A DNA stretch of 64,000 nucleotides from DASSFZ01 sp035292585 (GTDB taxonomy: Bacteria; Chloroflexota; Anaerolineae; Fen-1058). Shown here in pieces: positions 56,988-64,000 of the stretch. Both the position numbers and the translations under genes were made by a program. The notes under the pieces were generated by a model. That model did not search any database. It had not been told where the DNA came from and saw nothing but the letters and a program-made list of their open reading frames with translations. The stretch covers positions 1 to 64,000 of the forward strand of contig DATDPU010000033.1 in assembly GCA_035292585.1 (NCBI GenBank), in the 5' to 3' direction. Each line of letters begins with the position of its first letter. The first letter of the stretch is position 1.

Positions 56988-59663
56988 ATGTCTTTCCCCG
57001 CTCCGTTTGCCACCACCGGTATAACCGAATACCAGAAAAACGCCGACCTGGCGATCTACCTGCTGAATTATCTGGAGCAGACTTGCGATCCCTATGACCA
57101 CATCTGGCCGGGCGATCAATTAATCCGCACCGTGCAATACACCTGCCACAGCCTGGAAGCGCTCGACCTGCTCAATTTCAAAGGCGTCACCGATCACCTG
57201 GCCGGACCGGCCATCGATTGGCTGCTCGATCCACCTCTGGCGCGCGATCTTCCTCCGGAGGATCGCCGCGCGCTGCGCATCTATCCCAGCCGCTTCAAAA
57301 CTCTGGCTCAACTTGGCCGGTTCGATCCCGATCGGCTGGCGGCCGACTTTGCCGATATCAGCCAATTGCTCGATCTCAGCACCGGCTGGATTCGCAACGC
57401 GCCTTACGCGCTCAACCCGCCGCTGATCACGATGATCTGGGTGGACACGCTGTTTCACCTGGAACGTTTGGGCCTGCTCGACCCGACCTGGCTGGCGCAA
57501 CGGGAGCGCGCCCTGCAAGCGATTGCCACGGCGTTCGAGGGTTGGGTCAATCAGGCCGCCTTTGCTCTGGCGTTCACGTCTGCGTCTGCGCCCGCGTCCT
57601 TGTCGGATCGGCTGGGGCTGAGTCGGCCGGGCGAAATCGTCAACTCGGGTGACGCCAGCTATGCCTTCGCGCTGCTCATTCAGTCGGGCAAGTTTGCCGC
57701 CGATGCGCCCGTGATCGCTCAAGCGCGGCAGCTGCTCACCACGGCGATCCGGGGACGCCGTCTCGGCGAGATACGCCATACCGACCTGCTGTATTGCGGC
57801 ATCCAGCTGCGAACGTATTTCCCTGCAGAGACGGACACGCGCGAGGTGGTCGAGGCGTTTGTCGAGGAACTCCGCGAGCGCTATCAAAACAACGAATGCC
57901 AGCGTGAGGCGATTTCCTTCCACGCCCTCGTCCTACGTTTGCTCGCCGCGCACCACGGCGAGCGGCTGCGCGAAGCGATTCTTGAAAAACTGTGGCTGCA
58001 AACGCGCGAGCTCGCCGAGGCCGAGCAACGGCTGGCGCAGGAGCAAATCGAGGCGGCGTTCATCGATCTGGTCCGGCGCAGTATCCACATTCATCTCAGC
58101 CCGGCGCAACCGATCACCGGAACCGCCAGCCGAGGCGAAGTCTACCGCCTACGCTTCAGCCTGACGACCGAAGCCACCGACGATCGCGGCGCGCCGTTCT
58201 CGCTGCCGCGCGACTCGCTGCGCCTGATCGTGAAAAAGGGTCCGCCCGAGGTTTTAGTGCGCGCCAGCAAGCGCTACCGTGAGCTGCCCGAACCCTTGCA
58301 GCAGCTCTTCGCTCGGCACACGCTTGACGAAGATCGGCGCGAGGCCGCGCCCGGCTATCTGGTCATGCAAGACCTGGCCGACATGCAGCCGCTCTCCGAA
58401 ATCCTCGATCAACTCGACCGCCCCACCCTGCGCCGCGAAGAGCACGAGAAAATCGCCACGGCGGCGGCGGCGGTCGCCGACGTGATGGCGACCTTGCACG
58501 CTTACGATCGCCGCGCCACCGTGGTCGGTCACCAGTTCAACGTGATCTATCTCACGCCGCTGGTGAATTGTCTCAACCGGCTGTGCCAGCCGCTCGCCTT
58601 TCCCGAACTCAAGCAGTGGGTCGAAGGCACACTGGAGGCCAACGGCTGGACCTACAAAAAGTTCGATTGGTATCTCAGACGCCTGAGCCAGTTCGAGCCG
58701 CGGCTACGCCCGGCCGGGCTGGGCTACCTGCACGGCGATTGTCACAGCCGGAACCTGATGCTCAACCGCAGCCTGACGCAGGCGAAGTTCGTGGACATCG
58801 AGACGCTGTCCAAGGCCGAAGACTACGTGATCGATTATGGCTTGCTGATCGAGGACATCGCCGTATATCAGTCGCTGCGTCCCTTTCGTGAGCATGGCCA
58901 GTTGGCGCTGGAGCGGGTTCAGACCAGCCGGCCGGGTAATGAAAGCAGCACGTTGGAGAACTGGATCGCCTACCCGGCCTTTCCTGAACGCTCGGAAGTG
59001 GCTTTAACTTTTCAGCGCGAACTGCTCCGGCGCCTGGAGCAATACGCCGAGGGTATCGGCGACGCCACCTGGAAGGAACGCTTGTGGGTGGCGATTGCAC
59101 GCGGGTTGTTCCTGTTGAGCGACCGCCAGCTGACCAGCCATACCATCGAGCCGAAACGCCGCCGCGATGGCCTGAAGCTGGTGCAGGTCGCTTACGCGGA
59201 GGCCACCCGCCTGCTGCACGAGTTAATCGACTGTTTGGAACAGAAGGGCAAAACACCTCTACCCGAACTGCCCTTTCCCGGCGCGCATCGACCGCCGCCG
59301 CGCGCGCCGGAGAGCCAGGTTTCAGGCTTGATTGGCTCGCTGCTTGAAGCGTTCAAGACTGAGTTCGGCGACATTGCCGACTATCAGCACGCGCCGGGCG
59401 CGCCTTACCTCATCGACTACTTTACGCGGCCCGATCATCGCCTGTTCGCCCGATTGCACACCAAGAACGTTGCGCCGACGCTCTATCTCGCCTGCCGCCC
59501 CGATCAACTGGACGATCCCCACAACCTGGCTAAAGCGCCGGGCCAGGGCGACTTGGGCGCTCGCATCCCATTGACGCCGGCCACCGCCATCCCCGACGTG
59601 TTGGCGCTCGTTCGGCAAGCCTATCAGATCGTGGTTCGTTTGGCCGCTCCAACGAAACAGTAA
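56988..59663 (+). CDS. large protein with APH/choline-kinase-like phosphotransferase core
   Basis: The protein has 891 residues from ATG 56988. Residues about 1-340 are helical repeats (LIRTVQYTCHSLEALDLLNF, WVDTLFHLERLGLLD), resembling an alpha/alpha toroid. A kinase-like fold follows: beta-rich N-lobe (YRLRFSLTTEA...LRLIVKKG), hinge YLVMQDLADMQPLSEIL, then YLHGDCHSRNLMLN with catalytic Asp584 and Asn589, and metal Asp603 in FVDIETLSK. The last 110 residues (LFARLHTKNVAPTLYLA...GDLGARIPL) look like a DUF5655-type domain. The substrate is unknown. The following two genes encode a receiver-kinase and a receiver-phosphotransferase. Confidence 0.75.
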   Translation: MSFPAPFATTGITEYQKNADLAIYLLNYLEQTCDPYDHIWPGDQLIRTVQYTCHSLEALDLLNFKGVTDHLAGPAIDWLLDPPLARDLPPEDRRALRIYPSRFKTLAQLGRFDPDRLAADFADISQLLDLSTGWIRNAPYALNPPLITMIWVDTLFHLERLGLLDPTWLAQRERALQAIATAFEGWVNQAAFALAFTSASAPASLSDRLGLSRPGEIVNSGDASYAFALLIQSGKFAADAPVIAQARQLLTTAIRGRRLGEIRHTDLLYCGIQLRTYFPAETDTREVVEAFVEELRERYQNNECQREAISFHALVLRLLAAHHGERLREAILEKLWLQTRELAEAEQRLAQEQIEAAFIDLVRRSIHIHLSPAQPITGTASRGEVYRLRFSLTTEATDDRGAPFSLPRDSLRLIVKKGPPEVLVRASKRYRELPEPLQQLFARHTLDEDRREAAPGYLVMQDLADMQPLSEILDQLDRPTLRREEHEKIATAAAAVADVMATLHAYDRRATVVGHQFNVIYLTPLVNCLNRLCQPLAFPELKQWVEGTLEANGWTYKKFDWYLRRLSQFEPRLRPAGLGYLHGDCHSRNLMLNRSLTQAKFVDIETLSKAEDYVIDYGLLIEDIAVYQSLRPFREHGQLALERVQTSRPGNESSTLENWIAYPAFPERSEVALTFQRELLRRLEQYAEGIGDATWKERLWVAIARGLFLLSDRQLTSHTIEPKRRRDGLKLVQVAYAEATRLLHELIDCLEQKGKTPLPELPFPGAHRPPPRAPESQVSGLIGSLLEAFKTEFGDIADYQHAPGAPYLIDYFTRPDHRLFARLHTKNVAPTLYLACRPDQLDDPHNLAKAPGQGDLGARIPLTPATAIPDVLALVRQAYQIVVRLAAPTKQ

Positions 59664-59695
59664 GAGCGTGTCTCCGGTTCCCCCGGATGCGGCCA

Positions 59696-59760
59696 GCAAT
59701 ACAACTGCTGTTCGAACCTTGGGTTTGCCCCGCAGTTGTACTGCGGGGTATGAACAGCGA
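59696..59760. repeat. palindromic repeat with CCGCAGTTGTACTGCGG core
   Basis: CCCCGCAGTTGTACTGCGGGG is a perfect-arm hairpin, and outer arms GCTGTTCGAA and ATGAACAGC partly pair. It lies after the 891-aa gene and could terminate or attenuate its transcript. It is related to the CAGTTGCACTG elements. Confidence 0.6.
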
Positions 59761-59862
59761 TCCAACCGCTATCCAAATTTCTGAGACCTCGAACATCCGA
59801 CCTCGATTCCTCTGGAAAATCGGATTTTTCTTCCTCAAGAAATAATACCGCCCCAAACAGCA

Positions 59863-59893
59863 TTGTTATTACATGTACAGTCCATTGTATAAT
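59863..59893 (+). promoter_or_regulatory. probable promoter of the receiver-kinase gene at 59.9 kb
   Basis: TTGTTA (59863-59868) and a perfect TATAAT (59888-59893) are 19 bp apart; the spacer contains the palindrome TACATGTA. It separates the receiver-kinase/receiver-phosphotransferase pair from the 891-aa gene as its own transcription unit. Confidence 0.5.
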
Positions 59894-59940
59894 GACGTTG
59901 CTCCGGACAATCGTCAGGCTCTTGCGCGGAAGGGCTCCCC

Positions 59941-61137
59941 ATGACGAGCGAACGCATCCTCGTGGCCGAGGACAGCCGAGAAGTTGCTGCCTTTCTACAA
60001 GGCTATTTGGTGCAACAGGGTTATGAGGTGCAGGTCGTCTACGACGGCGAGACGGCCGTGCGCGTCTTCACGGCCCGCCCCTTCGATCTGGTGCTAACCG
60101 ATTTGCAGATGCCGCGCCTGGATGGCCTGGGCGTGCTGCATCACGTGAAAGAGCGCTCCAAAGATACCCAGGTCATTATCCTCACCGGTCACGCTTCGCT
60201 GGACAGCGCACTCGATGCGCTGCGCCACGGCGCGTATGACTATCTGCTCAAGCCGGTCGACCACGTCGACCAACTCCGCTTCACGATCAACCGCGCGTTG
60301 CAGCAGCGCCGTCTGGAGCTCGAAAACCGGCGCTTGCTGCAAAAGTTGCAAGAAGCCAACACCCACCTGGAGCAGCGGGTGGCCGAGCAGACGCACGAGC
60401 TGCGCGAGGCTTACGAGCTGCTGAAACGAGTGCGCCGGCACGCCGATAACGCCCGCCTGGCGACGGGTCTGCTGCACCAGATCAACAACGCCGTCGCCAA
60501 TATCCCCGAACTGGTCGAAGAACTCGAATCGCTCAAGTGGTCCGAAGCGGCGACGGCCCCGCTCAACGAGTTGCGCCTGAATGCCCACGCGGTGGCGCAC
60601 GTGCGCGACTGGCTGTACCAGTTCGTCAAGATCGGCAACCTGTCGCTCGATCCCGTCGATCTGGTCTCGCTGACCAGCCAGACGATCCATCGGCTCGAAA
60701 ACCGCCGGCCGCCTCACGTCCGCGTCGTCGGCCCGCACGCGCCGGGCTTGGTGCCGCCGATTCAAGCCGATCGGGAACTGATCGGCATCCTGGTCGACAA
60801 CCTGCTGCAGAACGCCTTTGAAGCCATTCCGCCTACGCGCAAAGGCTTCGTCGGCGTGTGGATCAAGCCCGAGGCCGAGTATTGCATCTTGGGGATACGC
60901 GACAACGGCGTCGGCATCCGGCCTGAGGATCGGGAACAGATCTGGGAATGGGGTTGGACGACCAAGCGCGAGGTTCGGGATAAGGTACACGATCGCGGGC
61001 TGGGTCTGTACGCCAGCCGCGAGATCGCCTTCGCGCATGGCGGCGCGCTCGAGCTGGAAAACAGCGGGCCGAATGATGGCGCGGCCTTCGTGGTGCGTTT
61101 GCCCGTGGCTGGACCGCGGCTGGTTTCGGAGAGGTGA
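59941..61137 (+). CDS. receiver-histidine kinase hybrid, paralogue of the one at 43.9 kb
   Basis: The protein has 398 residues. The receiver (1-125) has Asp54 in VLTDLQMPRLDG and Lys104 in YLLKPVDHV. The coiled coil RVAEQTHELREAYELL follows. The dimerisation helix has LLHQINNAVANIPEL with His179, a HEINNPL-type H-box unlike the HELRTPL of its paralogue. The HATPase has DNLLQNAFEAIPP, GIRDNGVGI and GLGLYASREIAFAHGG. It lacks membrane segments. It lies four bases before the receiver-phosphotransferase gene, its likely phosphorylation target. Confidence 0.9.
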   Translation: MTSERILVAEDSREVAAFLQGYLVQQGYEVQVVYDGETAVRVFTARPFDLVLTDLQMPRLDGLGVLHHVKERSKDTQVIILTGHASLDSALDALRHGAYDYLLKPVDHVDQLRFTINRALQQRRLELENRRLLQKLQEANTHLEQRVAEQTHELREAYELLKRVRRHADNARLATGLLHQINNAVANIPELVEELESLKWSEAATAPLNELRLNAHAVAHVRDWLYQFVKIGNLSLDPVDLVSLTSQTIHRLENRRPPHVRVVGPHAPGLVPPIQADRELIGILVDNLLQNAFEAIPPTRKGFVGVWIKPEAEYCILGIRDNGVGIRPEDREQIWEWGWTTKREVRDKVHDRGLGLYASREIAFAHGGALELENSGPNDGAAFVVRLPVAGPRLVSER

Positions 61138-61141
61138 GGGT

Positions 61142-62764
61142 ATGTTGACTGACTACCGGCGCCGGGTTTTGCTCGTGGAAGATCAGCCGGAGGTGTATCG
61201 CACCCTGGTGCGGCGGCTCACCGCCGACGGTTACCACGTCACGCTGGCGACGAATTACGCGGACGCGCAGCGCGCGCTCGACACCGAACACCTGCACCTT
61301 GCCATCTTCGACATTCGCCTCGAAAAGGACGACGAGAAGAACGTGGATGGCTTGCGACTACTGGAAAACGTCGCGGCGCTGCACTTGCAGGACGTGATGC
61401 CCTGCATCGTGCTGACCGCCCACGGCACGCTCCCGTTGGCGCTGCACTCGTTGCTCGAACTCGGCGCGGCGCACTTCATCCCGAAAATTCGCAAGCACGA
61501 AGGCTACATCGCGAAACTGCTGGACGTCGTCGGCGAACTATTCGAGGAGCGGCTATGCATCGGGTTCGACCTGCGGTATGAGGGCAACTCGCTGCAACGG
61601 ATCGAGCAATGCGCGCACAGCCTTCACGCCGCCAACGGCGATTTGCCCGCGCCCGAAGCGCTGACGCTGCAAGTCCGCGATCTACTGGGCAAGCTGTTCA
61701 TCGGCGCCGAACAACTCTGGATCAACGAGATGAACCAGGGCTTCAGCGGATCGGTCGTGCTGTACGTGCGCCCCACCTGGCCGAACGGTCTCGGCCAGTC
61801 GCTGGTCGTCAAGATCGGGCGGCGCGACAAGATCGAAGCCGAGAAGAAAGCGCACCACGAATACGTCGAGCACTTTCTGCCGACCAATCACGCCACCCGC
61901 CTGGACGATCGCTATACGCGCCATCTGGGCGCGTTGCTGTACACGCTGGCCAATACCGACGCCGCGGACACGCTGGAGTTTCAGCAGTTCTATCGTAAAG
62001 CGCCCACCGAGAAGATCGTCACGGCGCTGCAAGGCCTGGTGCGCGAGGTGTGCTGGCCGTGGTATCAGGGCCGCACGCCGCCCAAATACGAGAACCTGCG
62101 CGACCTGTACCTGGAGGCATTCAACCTTCAGGCCCAACCCGATCGGCTGCGCCAGGAATTCGCCGCGCTGCGCCCCGGCGTCGATCTCGCCGCGCCGATG
62201 CTCACATTCGAGTCGCCGGGCGTCACTTTGCCTAACCCGCTGCGCTGGCTGGAAGACGACGAAGCCAGCATGCAGCCGGTGTGCCGGAGCATCACGCACG
62301 GCGACCTGCACGCCGACAACATCCTGATCAACGAGGCTAACCAGTGTTGGTTGATCGATTTCTACCGCACGCGCGAGAGCCACATCCTGCGCGATTTCGT
62401 GGTGCTCGAGACCGACATCAAGTTCCGCCTGGCGGCGGCGCTGTCGGCCGAAGAGTTTTACCAGTTGGAGACGACGCTGGTGCAGCTGGAGCAGCCCGGC
62501 GAGCTCCACTTCGACTCCACGGCCTCGCCCGAAGCGCTCAAGGCCGCTACCGTCATCGCCGGCCTCCGCGCCGAGGCGTGGGAGCTGTTCGGCCGGCCCA
62601 CCAATCACACCGCTCGCCAAATTCAGCGCGAGTACCTGATCAGCCTATTGATGGCGACGCTGAACATCTTGCGTCTGCAACATTTCAAGGAACAGCCGGA
62701 GCTCCAGCCGCAGCGCGAACGGGCGCTGCTGTCCGCCGCGCTGATCTGTTGGCAGCTGCAATAG
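61142..62764 (+). CDS. receiver domain fused to a phosphotransferase-like (TCAD9/APH-type) domain
   Basis: The protein has 540 residues from ATG 61142 (GAGGTGAGGG upstream; the longer upstream frame is a shadow of the preceding gene). The receiver (1-150) has E13-D14, Asp57 (LAIFDIRLEK), Thr92 and Lys115. After a helical link a kinase-like fold follows: FSGSVVLYVRP and SLVVKIGRRDKIEAE in the N-lobe, THGDLHADNILIN with Asp388 and Asn393, and LIDFYRTRE with Asp406. This resembles the APH-like domain called TCAD9 in ternary conflict systems; that link is from memory. A phosphorylation-controlled kinase is the simplest reading. Confidence 0.8.
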   Translation: MLTDYRRRVLLVEDQPEVYRTLVRRLTADGYHVTLATNYADAQRALDTEHLHLAIFDIRLEKDDEKNVDGLRLLENVAALHLQDVMPCIVLTAHGTLPLALHSLLELGAAHFIPKIRKHEGYIAKLLDVVGELFEERLCIGFDLRYEGNSLQRIEQCAHSLHAANGDLPAPEALTLQVRDLLGKLFIGAEQLWINEMNQGFSGSVVLYVRPTWPNGLGQSLVVKIGRRDKIEAEKKAHHEYVEHFLPTNHATRLDDRYTRHLGALLYTLANTDAADTLEFQQFYRKAPTEKIVTALQGLVREVCWPWYQGRTPPKYENLRDLYLEAFNLQAQPDRLRQEFAALRPGVDLAAPMLTFESPGVTLPNPLRWLEDDEASMQPVCRSITHGDLHADNILINEANQCWLIDFYRTRESHILRDFVVLETDIKFRLAAALSAEEFYQLETTLVQLEQPGELHFDSTASPEALKAATVIAGLRAEAWELFGRPTNHTARQIQREYLISLLMATLNILRLQHFKEQPELQPQRERALLSAALICWQLQ

Positions 62765-62824
62765 CCCGCGTCCGAAAAAGTCTTGTCCACGAAGCCACAC
62801 GAAGGGACACGAAAAGTAAACCTA

Positions 62825-62965
62825 TTCGCTGATGCATTGAACACGCGCACCGTAGTGTAGGGCCTTGCGCCTTTGAACAAAGACATGCTGGCCTCAGTTG
62901 GCGCTACATTGAACAAGCGCGCCGTAGTATAGGGCCTTGTGCCCGTTGCACGCTCACGACACCAC
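62825..62965. repeat. two GTAGTGTAGGGCCTTG units
   Basis: CACCGTAGTGTAGGGCCTTG and GCCGTAGTATAGGGCCTTG lie about 80 bp apart, the second followed by TGCCCGTTGCACG. The units are the reverse of the CAAGGCCCTA segments at 6990 and 37535. The first is preceded and the second followed by CGAAG(T/G)-CACACGAA-type short repeats. There is no gene in this 377-bp gap. Confidence 0.6.
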
Positions 62966-63042
62966 ACGGGCGTTCGAACATGAGCCAACCTTTTTTCGTG
63001 TGACTTCGTGTATCATCGTGGATGAGCTATCCGTTTCCGCGT

Positions 63043-63082
63043 GAATCCCGGTTTCCGGTTATGGAATCGGGATTCTCATTTT
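63043..63082 (+). terminator. terminator-like hairpin before the SPFH-like gene
   Basis: GAATCCCG pairs with CGGGATTC across about 17 bases and is followed by TCATTTTA. It would end transcription from the receiver-phosphotransferase gene. Confidence 0.55.
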
Positions 63083-63109
63083 ACGGACTTCGGCCGATTA
63101 TGCTATAGT
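63080..63109 (+). promoter_or_regulatory. possible promoter of the SPFH-like gene
   Basis: TTTACG (63080-63085) and TATAGT (63104-63109) are separated by 18 bp, with the ATG at 63142 and TTGGAGCG as ribosome binding site. Confidence 0.4.
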
Positions 63110-63141
63110 AGTTCCACCACATATTTCGAGTTGGAGCGTGG

Positions 63142-64000
63142 ATGGATTACGCGAGGCGGTTCATCGCCCGGCGCGGCTACGTCATCCCCCTAGTCGCCTT
63201 CCTGTTTGTGCTGGGCATCCTGCTCGATCCCGAACGCTGGATCGGCGGCGTGGCCTGGACGTTGCTCGCCGCCTATGGCCTGTACCGTTTTGCAGTGTGG
63301 ATGGCGGGCCCGTATACCCTACCGATCGAGCCAAGTTATGATGCGGCCGCGTACGCCCGAAATGTGCTCGGCCTGTTCGCGGGCGGCCAGCGGCCGGGGA
63401 TGGCGGTGGTGCGCGAAGGCAAAGTGCTCCCCGACCCGGCCGGCAAACCGCGCGAGAACGTGCGCGGCGTCGGCGCGATCCTGGTCGACGGGACGAGCGT
63501 CGTCGCGCTGGTGACCGACACCGGCCTGAGCCGAATCGAGGGGCCGGGCGTGCATTTCCTGCGCGAGGGCGAAAAACTCGGCCCGGTCATCGATCTCCGG
63601 CCGCAGCTGCGCAGCAAAGAGATCGAGGCCCAAACGCAGGATGGCATCTGGATCAAGTTTAGGGTTGCCGTGCGCTTCCAGGTAGATCGCACGGTGCCGC
63701 GCAAAGTCCAAGAGATCGTTCCCAAACAAGCGCGCTACGCCGAGCCGTATACCTGGTCGCAGCACGCCGTCAAGCGCCTGCTCGGACACACCCGCATCGG
63801 GGCCGATGCCAATCAAACCGAACGCTGGGATGATCGCGCGCTCAACGAGGCGATCAAGCGCGCGCAGATCGCCGTGGCCGGGTACACCTTCGATCGACTG
63901 ACCGAGCCGGGCGATCCACGCCTGAACCCGCGCGAAGATATTCGCCAACGGCTGGAAGAGGAGCTCAAAGCCGACCTGGTGAGCGAAGGGCTTAAACTGC
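63142..64000 (+). CDS. SPFH/band-7-like membrane protein (3' truncated by window edge)
   Basis: 286 residues are visible from ATG 63142. Two N-terminal membrane helices (VIPLVAFLFVLGIL and AWTLLAAYGLYRFAVW) are followed by a domain with VALVTDTGLSRIEGPGVHFL, GPVIDLRPQLRSKEIEAQTQ and GIWIKFRVAVRFQVD, the pattern of SPFH/stomatin-type proteins. It continues with a helical region (IRQRLEEELKADLVSEGL) that should lead into a coiled coil beyond the window. Such proteins scaffold membrane microdomains. A link to the preceding kinase genes is only positional. Confidence 0.75.
   Translation, partial: MDYARRFIARRGYVIPLVAFLFVLGILLDPERWIGGVAWTLLAAYGLYRFAVWMAGPYTLPIEPSYDAAAYARNVLGLFAGGQRPGMAVVREGKVLPDPAGKPRENVRGVGAILVDGTSVVALVTDTGLSRIEGPGVHFLREGEKLGPVIDLRPQLRSKEIEAQTQDGIWIKFRVAVRFQVDRTVPRKVQEIVPKQARYAEPYTWSQHAVKRLLGHTRIGADANQTERWDDRALNEAIKRAQIAVAGYTFDRLTEPGDPRLNPREDIRQRLEEELKADLVSEGLKL

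Noticed and set aside
60818..61141. Long N-terminal extension of the receiver-phosphotransferase frame
   Set aside because: The extension is the preceding histidine kinase read in another frame; ATG 61142 has a good ribosome binding site and starts the receiver fold.

Overview
The window looks like chromosomal DNA of a GC-rich, filamentous-type Chloroflexota bacterium (Anaerolineae or a sister class). This is inferred from gene families and style, not from a marker gene. Supporting signs are a MurG/MGDG-synthase-like glycosyltransferase next to a DUF951 gene, a secreted protein ending in a YLPxV-type tail, a tungsten-type aldehyde:ferredoxin oxidoreductase, many multi-domain sensor kinases, and a very high load of short dispersed palindromes and heptamer arrays. 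No rRNA, tRNA or CRISPR array was recognised.

Layout. 1-7.1 kb: the end of an unknown gene, a small membrane protein, selA with a repeat-encoded N-terminal extension, a BsuBI/PstI-type adenine methyltransferase that runs into a restriction-enzyme N-terminal domain with no nuclease domain, a Dam-like methyltransferase, and an integron-type integrase without visible cassettes. 7.1-9.6 kb: a leftward group with a response regulator-roadblock fusion and membrane proteins. 9.8-20.7 kb: one leftward cytochrome c maturation locus (promoter near 20.69 kb) in the order ccmE, ccmF, ccmH, ccmG-like, ccmI-like, di-haem lipoprotein, ccmA, ccmB, ccmC, ccmD, ccdA-like, tlpA-like, glutaredoxin-like. It supplies haem export, haem chaperoning and ligation, and thiol reduction. 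Its CcdA-like protein appears circularly permuted.

20.8-29.2 kb: gene remnants, an L,D-transpeptidase, an acetyltransferase, a LmbE deacetylase, secreted proteins and a GH99-like hydrolase between palindromic elements. 29.2-41.5 kb: a zinc-ribbon/OB-fold repeat protein, a TctA-like membrane protein, a four-helix-bundle gene between inverted heptamer arrays, DinB and VOC proteins, AOR, a polysaccharide exporter permease with a glycosyltransferase, GIY-YIG, HD and M50 proteins. 41.6-50.1 kb: a sensor kinase beside a receiver-kinase hybrid, a methyltransferase, a double Usp protein, then a tight leftward group of DUF951, glycosyltransferase, HD hydrolase and Na/Pi-like transporter. 50.2-54.2 kb: a potassium module (KimA-like permease, two TrkA proteins) with a roadblock protein upstream. 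54.3-56 kb: hutU.

56.2-62.8 kb holds the most interesting unit. It comprises an unknown 191-aa protein, an 891-aa protein with an APH/choline-kinase-like phosphotransferase core, a receiver-histidine kinase hybrid, and a receiver fused to a second phosphotransferase-like domain. The 891-aa gene has a promoter whose 16-bp spacer is a perfect palindrome of TetR-operator type. This may be a two-component pathway whose output is a small-molecule or protein kinase. An SPFH/band-7-like gene runs off the right end.

At least six families of short repeats are scattered through the window. Several sit exactly at stop codons, inside signal peptides or in protein linkers, where 15- or 18-bp units expand without shifting the frame.
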